Source: JBBIKU01 sp037445245
Lineage (GTDB): Bacteria > Chloroflexota > Anaerolineae > Anaerolineales > Anaerolineaceae
Direction: 5' to 3'
DNA: 6,361 bases
Assembly (NCBI GenBank): GCA_037445245.1
Contig: JBBIKU010000139.1
Coordinates: 1 to 6,361 of the forward strand
Below the pieces are notes generated by a model. The model ran no database searches. It was not told the DNA's origin and saw nothing but the letters and a program-made list of their open reading frames with translations. This document shows, piece by piece, positions 1-5,554 of this stretch (positions within the stretch are counted from its first letter, which is position 1; every line of letters begins with the position of its first letter). A program made the position numbers and the translations under genes.

Positions 1-477
1 ATACAGCAGCGGATCGTAAACGTGATCGTAGGGCGCAAAGAAACCGGCATACTGGCGGCGCAGTTCGACGATTTTCTCCAGGTAGGGACGGAACAGCTCG
101 AAATCGGAGGCGGCTTTTGCCTTCTCCCATACATTTTGTGCCCGACTGGTAATGCGCGCAAATTCACTCACCCACTCATCCGCAACCCGCGCTTCTTTGT
201 CATACATGTAGCAAGCGACAGCCACCAGCCGAGCTTCATCCGAATCCGCATCCAACTGTGCCGCCCAGGGCGTTAATGCTTCCAGCAGAGCGCCCAGTTC
301 TTCAGAGGTTTTCTTCTGGTGGGTCAGACGTGCCAGCGTGGAGAGGTGATGACTGCGCTCTTCAGCCGCGCCCTCCGGCATGTAGGTCTGCTGATCCCAT
401 TCCAAGACATTTTTGATATACAGAAGGTCGTAAATCTCGTTCTGCAGCGCAATCAAACGCTTGTAGTGATCTTGCAT
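1..477 (-). CDS. M32 (Taq-type) metallocarboxypeptidase, N-terminal part, cut by window edge
   Basis: The reading frame opens at the ATG at 477-475 and stays open for 159 codons to the left edge. The family removes C-terminal amino acids from peptides in the cytoplasm with a zinc (or cobalt) ion. Visible family marks are WDQQTYMPEGAAEER (residues 27-41), followed by a Leu-rich helix and LTHQ (51-54), and a second conserved block at 117-159 containing SDFELFRPYLEKIVELR. M32 enzymes are usually about 500 residues, so roughly the last two thirds, including the HExxH zinc site, lie outside the window and activity cannot be judged. The start lies 2 nt after the serA stop. A GGTGG at 485-489, 7 nt upstream and inside serA, may serve as ribosome binding site, so co-transcription and coupling with serA are likely. 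The family call is based on recognised motifs; confidence is high. Confidence 0.92.
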   Translation of the reverse strand, partial: MQDHYKRLIALQNEIYDLLYIKNVLEWDQQTYMPEGAAEERSHHLSTLARLTHQKKTSEELGALLEALTPWAAQLDADSDEARLVAVACYMYDKEARVADEWVSEFARITSRAQNVWEKAKAASDFELFRPYLEKIVELRRQYAGFFAPYDHVYDPLLY

Positions 478-479
478 CC

Positions 480-1421
480 TTATACCACCCGCCACCGCAG
501 CGCTTCCCCAGCCAATGCCGCTAGCACCTCGTCCGCAATATCCACTGCCGCCCGTTCCTGCGCCTCTTTCGTTTGCGCCCCGATGTGCGGGCAGGCGATC
601 ACATGCGGATGTTTCACCAGGTCGGTTGCGCCGGGGGGCTCTGCTGCAAACACATCCAAACCGGCGCCGGCGACCTTGCCCGATTCGAGCGCTTCCAGCA
701 AGGCAGCTTCATCGATCACGCCGCCGCGGGCAGCACAGACCAGGTAAACGCCATCTTTCATGCGCTGAAAGGCAGCGGCGTTCAAAATGGCGCGGGTTTG
801 ATCGGTGAGCGGAATGTGCAGGCTGATGAAATCGGAGCGCTCCAGCAGTTCATCCAATCCCACCGGCTCACCGCCGCGATTGCTGAGTTCGTCCGGCGGC
901 ACCAGCGGGTCGTAGCCGATCACCTGCATCTCAAAAGCCGCTGCCCGCTGGGCAACCGCAGCCCCAATGCGACCGAAACCAATCACGCCCAGCGTCTTCT
1001 GATACAGTTCGTTGCCCATTAATTCTTTCTTTAGCCACTCACCCTGTTTCATCGAAGCGTCGGCGCGCGGGATTTCGCGCACCAGTGCCAGCATCAACCC
1101 CATGGTCAATTCAGCGACCGCCATAGTGGTGGCAAAAGGCGAATTGACCACCGTCACCTGATGGCGGCGAGCTGCATCCAGATCGATATTGTCCACGCCG
1201 ACGCCGGCGCGCCCGACCACCTTGAGGTTTTTTGCCGCTTCAAATATCACCGCGGTGACTTTGGTGCGGCTGCGAACGATGATGGCGTGATAGTCACCCA
1301 CCTCTTGCAACAACTCCTCGGAGGAGATACCCTTGCGGTTTGCCACCTCAGCCGATTGGCGCAACATCGCCAATCCTTTCTCCTCCAGACCATCCGTCAC
1401 CATTACTTTCCACTTCGCCAT
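480..1421 (-). CDS. serA: D-3-phosphoglycerate dehydrogenase, short form without ACT domain
   Basis: A 313-residue NAD-dependent D-2-hydroxyacid dehydrogenase. As SerA it would oxidise 3-phosphoglycerate to 3-phosphohydroxypyruvate, the first step of serine synthesis, in the cytoplasm. Seen: GRAGVGVDNID (70-80), typical of SerA; the Rossmann loop GFGRIG (148-153) with an acidic residue after the second strand (D171), favouring NAD; catalytic Arg232 in ARGGVIDE, Glu261 in AAEPPG and His279 in CPHIGAQT. The protein ends soon after the catalytic domain, so the C-terminal ACT or intervening regulatory domains of longer SerA proteins are absent and serine feedback through ACT is not expected. The usual Asn before the catalytic ARGG block is Cys229 here. 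The ATG at 1421 is preferred over an in-frame one at 1478 because of a strong Shine-Dalgarno and because the protein then begins directly with the first strand. Another 2-hydroxyacid substrate is possible; no other serine-pathway gene is adjacent. Confidence 0.9.
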   Translation of the reverse strand: MAKWKVMVTDGLEEKGLAMLRQSAEVANRKGISSEELLQEVGDYHAIIVRSRTKVTAVIFEAAKNLKVVGRAGVGVDNIDLDAARRHQVTVVNSPFATTMAVAELTMGLMLALVREIPRADASMKQGEWLKKELMGNELYQKTLGVIGFGRIGAAVAQRAAAFEMQVIGYDPLVPPDELSNRGGEPVGLDELLERSDFISLHIPLTDQTRAILNAAAFQRMKDGVYLVCAARGGVIDEAALLEALESGKVAGAGLDVFAAEPPGATDLVKHPHVIACPHIGAQTKEAQERAAVDIADEVLAALAGEALRWRVV

Positions 1422-1429
1422 GATTTCCT

Positions 1430-1435
1430 CTCCTT
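1430..1435 (-). promoter_or_regulatory. Shine-Dalgarno that sets the serA start
   Basis: AAGGAG reads on the minus strand 8 nt before the ATG at 1421 and is followed by a second purine run, AGGA. It supports this start over the upstream in-frame ATG at 1478, whose 19 extra residues do not look like the family N-terminus. Confidence 0.75.
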
Positions 1436-1519
1436 CGCATATAAACTTCATTGTGCCAAAATTCACCCACGTTTCCATTTTACACCAAATTGGATCGACG
1501 ATCGGCGGCGGCGCACCGG

Positions 1520-1534
1520 CGTGATAGAATCACG
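1520..1534. repeat. 15-bp inverted repeat next to a start codon
   Basis: CGTGAT-AGA-ATCACG forms perfect 6-bp arms around a 3-nt centre. It ends 3 nt before the GTG at 1538 and covers the candidate -10 hexamer at 1525-1530. It could be an operator for a dimeric repressor or a chance palindrome. The adjoining CACGGGCGTG (1531-1540) is a second, shorter inverted repeat over the start codon. Confidence 0.4.
1522..1530 (+). promoter_or_regulatory. Candidate extended -10 promoter for the cysteine-rich gene
   Basis: TGATAGAAT fits the extended -10 pattern TGnTAnAAT. No convincing -35 hexamer lies 16-18 bp upstream. The -10 ends 7 nt before the GTG at 1538, so transcription would begin at or beside the start codon and the mRNA would be leaderless. 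This fits the absence of any Shine-Dalgarno. This is inference from spacing only. Confidence 0.35.
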
Positions 1535-1537
1535 GGC

Positions 1538-2116
1538 GTGAAACCAAAACTGTCTCCACGTTTGTTTCATTCCGCGCCCCTGCGACGCTGCACCCTGAAT
1601 GAATGCCGCGCCGCCTGCTGCCTGCACGGGGTGTGGGTTGATCAGATCAAAATTCAAGATCTAATGCAACACGCCGAACTGATTTGCCCTCATCTGCCTG
1701 CCAGCCAACAGGATCCATCGGGATGGTTCAGCGACAGCGAAGAAGCCGATCCGCACAGTCTAAGTGGAACGGTGCGGCGCAGCACGGTACTCCCCGCTGC
1801 GGGGCATTACGGCGGCAGCGCTTGCATCTTCCTGAGAGCGGATCACAAATGCGCCCTGCAGGTCGCCGGCGAAAGCGCTGGATTTCATCCCTGGCGTTTC
1901 AAGCCGTTCTATTGCATCCTGCACCCCCTGGATTTCGACGAAACCGGGCAAATCACGCTCGATGAGAGCAACGCCCTGGCGCAGGAACCCGCTAGCTGCC
2001 TGCGTGCAGCCGACCAGTCGACGCCGCTACTGTTGACCTTCGAACCCGAACTCCGCTATTTGTTGGGGGATAAAGAATATCAAAAACTGCTGAAAAGCCT
2101 TCAACCTCAATCTTGA
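1538..2116 (+). CDS. Cysteine-rich putative metal- or Fe-S-binding protein, DUF3109/YkgJ-like
   Basis: A 192-residue soluble protein with no signal peptide or membrane segment. It has nine cysteines: C18-x4-C23-x3-C27-C28 near the N-terminus (RRCTLNECRAACC), then C50, C96-x8-C105 (CIFLRADHKC), C126 in FKPFYCILHP and C154. An N-terminal CxxxxCxxxCC, a central C...C pair and a KPxxC motif are how I remember the DUF3109 and YkgJ-like families, which are thought to chelate zinc or iron or carry an Fe-S cluster; the enzymatic role is unknown. The GTG at 1538 is the first credible start: the frame is open further upstream to a TTG at 1451, but that stretch is Arg-rich and overlaps the serA leader. 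There is no Shine-Dalgarno, suggesting a leaderless mRNA. The gene is divergent from serA and convergent with the exporter operon. It is certainly a plausible gene; the family assignment is from memory and moderate. Confidence 0.8.
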   Translation: MKPKLSPRLFHSAPLRRCTLNECRAACCLHGVWVDQIKIQDLMQHAELICPHLPASQQDPSGWFSDSEEADPHSLSGTVRRSTVLPAAGHYGGSACIFLRADHKCALQVAGESAGFHPWRFKPFYCILHPLDFDETGQITLDESNALAQEPASCLRAADQSTPLLLTFEPELRYLLGDKEYQKLLKSLQPQS

Positions 2117-2119
2117 GGT
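2104..2119. terminator. Short perfect hairpin over the stop codon of the cysteine-rich gene
   Basis: ACCTCAA-TC-TTGAGGT is a perfect inverted repeat with 7-bp arms and a 2-nt centre (in RNA more likely 6 pairs and a 4-nt loop). It spans the TGA at 2114-2116. No U-run follows on either strand, so classic intrinsic termination is uncertain, but its position between convergent genes suggests an mRNA 3'-end role. Confidence 0.35.
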
Positions 2120-2124
2120 ACTAC

Positions 2125-2155
2125 GGCGCAGCGTCGTTACTCGTGACGCAGCGCC
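2125..2155. terminator. GC-rich stem-loop across the permease stop codon
   Basis: GGCGCAGCGTC (2125-2135) pairs with GACGCAGCGCC (2145-2155), giving 10 pairs and one A-A mismatch around a 9-nt loop. The loop holds the permease stop codon (2137-2139). There is no U-run after it on either strand. Together with the hairpin at 2104-2119 it could end transcription from both sides or protect mRNA 3' ends; this is inference. Confidence 0.45.
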
Positions 2156-3363
2156 TCCACCGGTTGCAGGCTGGCAGCCCGGTTCGCCGGATAAATCCCG
2201 AAAAACAACCCCACCGCGGTTGAAAACAGGGTCGCCAGCAAGATCGCATTCAATCCGACCACCGGTCTGAAAGGCGTCTGGTTGGCGGCAGCGATGATTC
2301 CGATCAACTGTGCGATCAGCCAGCCAAAGCCGATGCCGATCAGCCCGCCGAACAAGCTCAACAACGACGATTCGGTCAAGAATTGAACCAAAATGTCGCG
2401 CCGACGGGCGCCGATGGCTTTGCGCAGCCCAATCTCCCGCGTGCGTTCGGTGACCGAGACCAGCATGATGTTCATGATGCCAATGCCGCCCACCAACAGC
2501 GATATGGCTGCTATCCCGCCCAGAAAGATGGTAAACACCCCGGTGATCATCTGGGCGGTGTTCACAAAATCTTGCTGGGTGAAAATGGTGAAATCATCAT
2601 CGCTCAATTGGATGCGGCGGCGCACTCGCAGAATCGCTGCCACCTCTTCACCGGCTTGCGAAACCGCCTCGGCATTGACCGCCTGAACGAAAATAATATC
2701 GACCTGATCCCGGCTGCGACGCACCAGCCGGCTTTGGGCGGTTGTAAGCGGCACCAGAACCACATTGTCTTCACTGCCAAACGCGCCCCCGCCGCGGGGC
2801 GCCAGCACGCCAATCACACGGAAAGGTTGCCCTTGCAACCGCACCGTTTCACCCACCAAACCCTCGCGGGCATCAAACAAGCGATCAGCCACATCCGGTC
2901 CCAGCAGAACCACCGAGGCATTGCCCAGCATGTGCGCATCGTTGATGAATTCCCCTTCAAGCAGTTCGTAATTTCGCACCGTCTGGTACGTCGGCGTAAC
3001 CCCACCGAGCTGGGTATTAAAACGCTCGCCACCATACGCCACTTCCGCGTTGCCCGATATCTGCGGCGCCACCGCCGCCACCGAAGGCGCCTGGAACTGA
3101 TCGGCGATGGCATCAGCATCGCTCAACGTCAACGGCTGGACATTGCGCACATTGCCCTGCTGATTGCCGGAGAAAACAAACAACAGGTTGCTGCCGATGC
3201 CGCTGATCGAGCCGGTGATTGTCTCTTGTGCGCCCTCCCCAACCGCCAGCATGGCAATCACCGCCGCTACACCGATCACGATTCCCAGAACCGTCAGGGC
3301 TGAACGCAGCTTGTTGGCGCTCAGACTTTGGATAGCCTCGAAGAATGCCGGCATCAGGTTCAT
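2137..3363 (-). CDS. MacB/YknZ-type ABC transporter permease
   Basis: A 408-residue inner-membrane protein of the MacB/FtsX type. Order of parts: short cytoplasmic N-terminus with NKLRSALTVLGIVIG, TM1 at about 21-41, a large external MacB-type domain (about 42-270), TM2 (about 274-298), the cytoplasmic coupling segment TERTREIGLRKAIGARRRDI (305-324), TM3 (about 331-355), TM4 (about 369-391) and the C-terminal motif YPANRAASLQPVEALRHE. The four-TM plan without a fused nucleotide-binding domain matches YknZ of Bacillus rather than the ATPase-fused E. coli MacB. In the family the external domain couples ATP hydrolysis on the cytoplasmic side to movement outside the membrane (mechanotransmission) rather than to a classic channel. 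The ATG overlaps the stop of the ATPase gene (ATGA), and GGAGG at 3371-3375 sits 7 nt upstream. It would dimerise with the ATPase 5' of it and bind the adaptor. The substrate is unknown. Confidence 0.93.
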   Translation of the reverse strand: MNLMPAFFEAIQSLSANKLRSALTVLGIVIGVAAVIAMLAVGEGAQETITGSISGIGSNLLFVFSGNQQGNVRNVQPLTLSDADAIADQFQAPSVAAVAPQISGNAEVAYGGERFNTQLGGVTPTYQTVRNYELLEGEFINDAHMLGNASVVLLGPDVADRLFDAREGLVGETVRLQGQPFRVIGVLAPRGGGAFGSEDNVVLVPLTTAQSRLVRRSRDQVDIIFVQAVNAEAVSQAGEEVAAILRVRRRIQLSDDDFTIFTQQDFVNTAQMITGVFTIFLGGIAAISLLVGGIGIMNIMLVSVTERTREIGLRKAIGARRRDILVQFLTESSLLSLFGGLIGIGFGWLIAQLIGIIAAANQTPFRPVVGLNAILLATLFSTAVGLFFGIYPANRAASLQPVEALRHE

Positions 3364-4040
3364 GCGCTGTCCTCCAGCAAGCCATCGCGCAGGTGCAAGA
3401 TCCGTTCGGTTTGGTCGGCGATCCCGGTGTTATGGGTAACGATGATCACGGTCATGTCAAGATCCCGATTAAGGGAAAAGATCAGATTCATGATCTCTTT
3501 ACCCGATTTCGAGTCGAGGTTGCCGGTCGGCTCATCCGCCATCAGAATCGCCGGATTGTTGACCAGGGCGCGGGCAATCGCCACCCGTTGCTGCTGCCCA
3601 CCCGAAAGCTCGGTCGGGCGGTGATGCAGGCGGTCACCCAGACCGACCGCCTCGAGCGCCTCACGGGCGCGCCGGGTACGGTTGTTGCCCACCCCGGCGT
3701 AGCGTAACGGCAGTTCCACGTTTGCCAGAGCAGTGGCGCGCGGCAATAAGTTGAAGCTCTGAAAAACAAAACCCACCTTGCGATTGCGGATGCTGGCAAG
3801 CTGGTCGTCGCTGAGATTGGAAACTTTTTCGCCATCCAGGATGTACTCCCCGCTGCTGGGGCGATCCAGACAACCCAGCAGGTTCATCAGGGTCGACTTG
3901 CCGGAACCGGAAGGGCCCATGATGGCGATCATCTCGCCGCGCCGCACTTTGAAAGATACCCCCGCCAGCGCCCGCACCTCGATCTGTCCCATCTGGTAGA
4001 TCTTGGTCAGGTCAATGGCGTCGATCACACAATCTATCAT
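3360..4040 (-). CDS. MacB/LolD/YknY-type ABC transporter ATP-binding protein
   Basis: A 226-residue ABC ATPase that would power the permease encoded directly downstream. All core motifs are intact: Walker A GPSGSGKST (42-50), Q-loop Gln94 in FVFQSFNLLP, signature LSGGQQQR (145-152), Walker B ILMADEP (165-171) with Glu170 as general base, D-loop GNLDS and H-loop His203 in VTHN. The length and the LLPRATALANVELPL segment match the LolD/MacB/YknY subfamily. The start at 4040 is chosen because residues before it read as adaptor sequence in another frame, and it leaves TAA-G-ATG, 1 nt after the adaptor stop. There is no good Shine-Dalgarno (the preceding bases contain CCTCC), so translation probably depends on ribosomes finishing the adaptor gene. 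The 3' end overlaps the permease start by 4 bp. Confidence 0.95.
   Translation of the reverse strand: MIDCVIDAIDLTKIYQMGQIEVRALAGVSFKVRRGEMIAIMGPSGSGKSTLMNLLGCLDRPSSGEYILDGEKVSNLSDDQLASIRNRKVGFVFQSFNLLPRATALANVELPLRYAGVGNNRTRRAREALEAVGLGDRLHHRPTELSGGQQQRVAIARALVNNPAILMADEPTGNLDSKSGKEIMNLIFSLNRDLDMTVIIVTHNTGIADQTERILHLRDGLLEDSA
3371..3375 (-). promoter_or_regulatory. Shine-Dalgarno of the permease inside the ATPase gene
   Basis: GGAGG reads on the minus strand 7 nt before the ATG at 3363. Together with the ATGA stop/start overlap it supports this start and points to coupled translation of ATPase and permease. Confidence 0.7.
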
Positions 4041-4041
4041 C

Positions 4042-5442
4042 TTATTGTGCCCAGGGAGGTCCGCCGCCCGGCTGGAACTCAGCCGGTGGGTTAAGCACCA
4101 CCAACTCGCCTTCCTGAACCTCCCCGGCGGCAATTTCACTGAGGGCGTCGGAGGTGGCGCCGATCTCGATCGGCACCATTTCCGGCATTCCATTGCGGAG
4201 CACATACACCACCCGCCTGCCATCGCGGATGCGGACAGCGCGGTTTGGCACCAGCAAAACGTTCTCCAGTCTTTCCGTCACGATGTTAACGGCTGCAGTC
4301 ATGCCCGGGCGCACCTGCTCATCCCACTCCACAAGCTCGATCTTGACGGCAAAATTAACCGCTCCCTGGGTCTGAATGCCAATGCCTCCCACCTCGTTCA
4401 CCCTGCCGCGATATACGACATTCGGAATAGCATCGAAGCTCAGGTTGACAGTCTGGTCGAGTCGCACGCGGTTGATGTCGACTTCCGGCACCTCCACATC
4501 CACGATCAGGCGGGTCAGATCGTCAATGCGGATGGAGACCGTACCGGGTGAAACCTGATCACCAACACTCGACCGGATTTCAGTCACGCTGCCGGAGAAA
4601 GGCGCTTCCAGCCGCGCCGTCGCCAGGGTGGCTTCCAGCGCAGCCACTCGCGCTTCAGCCGCGGCGACATCTTCCTCCTCGCCGCCTTCCTCGTATCTCT
4701 GCCATTCGCGCCGGGCATCTTCCAATTGTGCCGCAGCCAGCTTGTATTGCGCCTCTGCTTCCGCCACTTCCTGCGGGTCGGGCAGCCCCAGCAGGTAATT
4801 CAAATTGGCGAGGGCGCTGTCACGGCGTTGGCGAGTCGCAGCTAGCTGGCTGAGCGCCTGGGCGCGCAGCGGGTCGTTCTCGTCGCGGTCGACAAAGGCG
4901 CTATAGAATTCTTCTGCCTGTTCAACTGCATCCTGCGCCAGAATATAATTTGCGCGCGCCACATCGAGAGCATTGCTGCCAGTGCTGCGATACTGCCGCC
5001 GGGTGAGATTTTTCTCGGCTTGATCGAGCGCTTTCTCGGCTTGCGCCAACGCCAGTTGCGCCTGGGCGCGGGCAGTCTCGGAGGACTTGGCTTCTTCCAA
5101 CGCCCGCCGGGCGTTGACCAGATCAGCGCGCGCCAGGATCACCGACTGCGGCAGCGAACTTTCCTGCAGCGTTGCCAGCGCTGTCGCGGCGCTGACCTTG
5201 TCACCGAGTTCAACTTGGATGCGTTCGATGGTGCCGCTGGTTTGCCAGGCAAGCTGCGCAGATTGGTTGGCGCGCACCGTACCGGTAGCGCCCACCAGCG
5301 CAATCAAATCGCCACGCTCCAACGCTGCGGTTTGAAACATGTTCTCTGCCGCCGAGCGGGCGCGCCGCCAGCCAGAGTACCCCAACAAAGCGGCTGCCAT
5401 GACAACCACCGCGATGATGATGAGCAACGTTTTACGCTTCAT
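4042..5442 (-). CDS. HlyD/MacA/YknX-type membrane-fusion (adaptor) protein of the ABC exporter
   Basis: A 466-residue adaptor anchored by one N-terminal membrane segment (about 5-24, after the basic MKRK). No lipobox is seen. Domains in order: first lipoyl half with SGTIERIQVELGDKVSA (about 54-93); a long Ala/Glu/Gln-rich helical region (about 95-278) with heptad-like AQAQLALAQAEKALDQAEKN; second lipoyl half with APFSGSVTEIRSSVGDQVSPG (280-300); beta-barrel (about 311-395); membrane-proximal domain (about 396-450); a Gly/Pro-rich tail. Family members sit outside the membrane and bind the external domain of the permease. At 466 residues it is longer than E. coli MacA or Bacillus YknX (both about 370-380), the extra length being in the helical region, which is broken near residues 187-191, 221-223 and 252-257. 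The start has GAGAAG at 5445-5450. It is the first gene of the operon, followed after 1 nt by the ATPase. Confidence 0.92.
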   Translation of the reverse strand: MKRKTLLIIIAVVVMAAALLGYSGWRRARSAAENMFQTAALERGDLIALVGATGTVRANQSAQLAWQTSGTIERIQVELGDKVSAATALATLQESSLPQSVILARADLVNARRALEEAKSSETARAQAQLALAQAEKALDQAEKNLTRRQYRSTGSNALDVARANYILAQDAVEQAEEFYSAFVDRDENDPLRAQALSQLAATRQRRDSALANLNYLLGLPDPQEVAEAEAQYKLAAAQLEDARREWQRYEEGGEEEDVAAAEARVAALEATLATARLEAPFSGSVTEIRSSVGDQVSPGTVSIRIDDLTRLIVDVEVPEVDINRVRLDQTVNLSFDAIPNVVYRGRVNEVGGIGIQTQGAVNFAVKIELVEWDEQVRPGMTAAVNIVTERLENVLLVPNRAVRIRDGRRVVYVLRNGMPEMVPIEIGATSDALSEIAAGEVQEGELVVLNPPAEFQPGGGPPWAQ

Positions 5443-5463
5443 AACTTCTCACAATTCTTTTGT

Positions 5464-5493
5464 GTTAGACTCTGGAAACATGTTTCGGCTCAA
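5464..5493 (-). promoter_or_regulatory. Candidate promoter of the exporter operon
   Basis: On the minus strand, TTGAGC (5493-5488; 4 of 6 to the -35 consensus) and TCTAAC (5469-5464; 4 of 6 to the -10) are separated by 18 bp. Transcription would begin near 5457, giving a leader of about 15 nt that includes the Shine-Dalgarno before the ATG at 5442. An alternative is the extended -10 TGGTATGAT at 5501-5493, which has no -35. Both calls rest on pattern only. Confidence 0.35.
5475..5486. repeat. Perfect 12-bp palindrome, candidate operator
   Basis: GAAACATGTTTC is perfectly self-complementary and lies wholly within the 18-bp spacer of the candidate exporter promoter (5470-5487). A dimeric regulator bound there would block polymerase or change the promoter geometry. 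No regulator gene is in the window. Confidence 0.4.
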
Positions 5494-5497
5494 TCAT

Positions 5498-5515
5498 ACC
5501 ACCGTTGCAGGTGGT
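5498..5515. repeat. 18-bp inverted repeat in the divergent spacer
   Basis: ACCACC and GGTGGT form perfect 6-bp arms around GTTGCA. One arm abuts the alternative extended -10 of the exporter operon. On the plus strand it is followed by CCTCTTTTTC, a weak terminator-like look, but no plus-strand gene ends here. An operator for the divergent pair is the other reading. Confidence 0.35.
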
Positions 5516-5520
5516 CCTCT

Positions 5521-5549
5521 TTTTCAATCAAACAAACAGCCGTTATTAT
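5521..5549 (+). promoter_or_regulatory. Candidate promoter of the HEWTH lipoprotein gene, leaderless start
   Basis: TTTTCA (5521-5526; 4 of 6 to -35) and TATTAT (5544-5549; 5 of 6 to -10) are 17 bp apart. The -10 ends 5 nt before the ATG at 5555, so the mRNA would start at or next to the start codon. There is no Shine-Dalgarno, which fits a leaderless transcript. A shifted -10, TATAAC at 5547-5552, is also possible. Confidence 0.4.
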
Positions 5550-5554
5550 AACAA

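Noticed and set aside
573..1022. A 149-codon plus-strand open frame opposite serA
   Set aside because: Antisense to a clear dehydrogenase and without features of its own.
1422..1478. N-terminal extension of serA from an ATG at 1478
   Set aside because: The 19 extra residues do not resemble the family N-terminus, and a strong AAGGAG sits correctly before the ATG at 1421.
1422..1500. A promoter for serA in the divergent spacer, for example minus-strand TAAAAT or CACAAT hexamers
   Set aside because: None of the -10-like hexamers has an acceptable -35 at 16-18 bp, so no position could be favoured.
2383..3303. A 306-codon plus-strand open frame opposite the permease gene
   Set aside because: It is antisense to a clear MacB-type permease; its product is rich in His, Gln and Arg with no domain or start signal, as expected of a shadow frame in GC-rich DNA.
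4041..4223. N-terminal extension of the ATPase gene into the adaptor gene
   Set aside because: The extra 61 residues are the adaptor C-terminal region read in another frame (Trp/Arg/Cys/Pro-rich); the ABC domain begins properly just after 4040.
4003..4551. A 182-codon plus-strand open frame opposite the adaptor and ATPase junction
   Set aside because: Antisense to two well-supported genes; no start signal and no recognisable motif.
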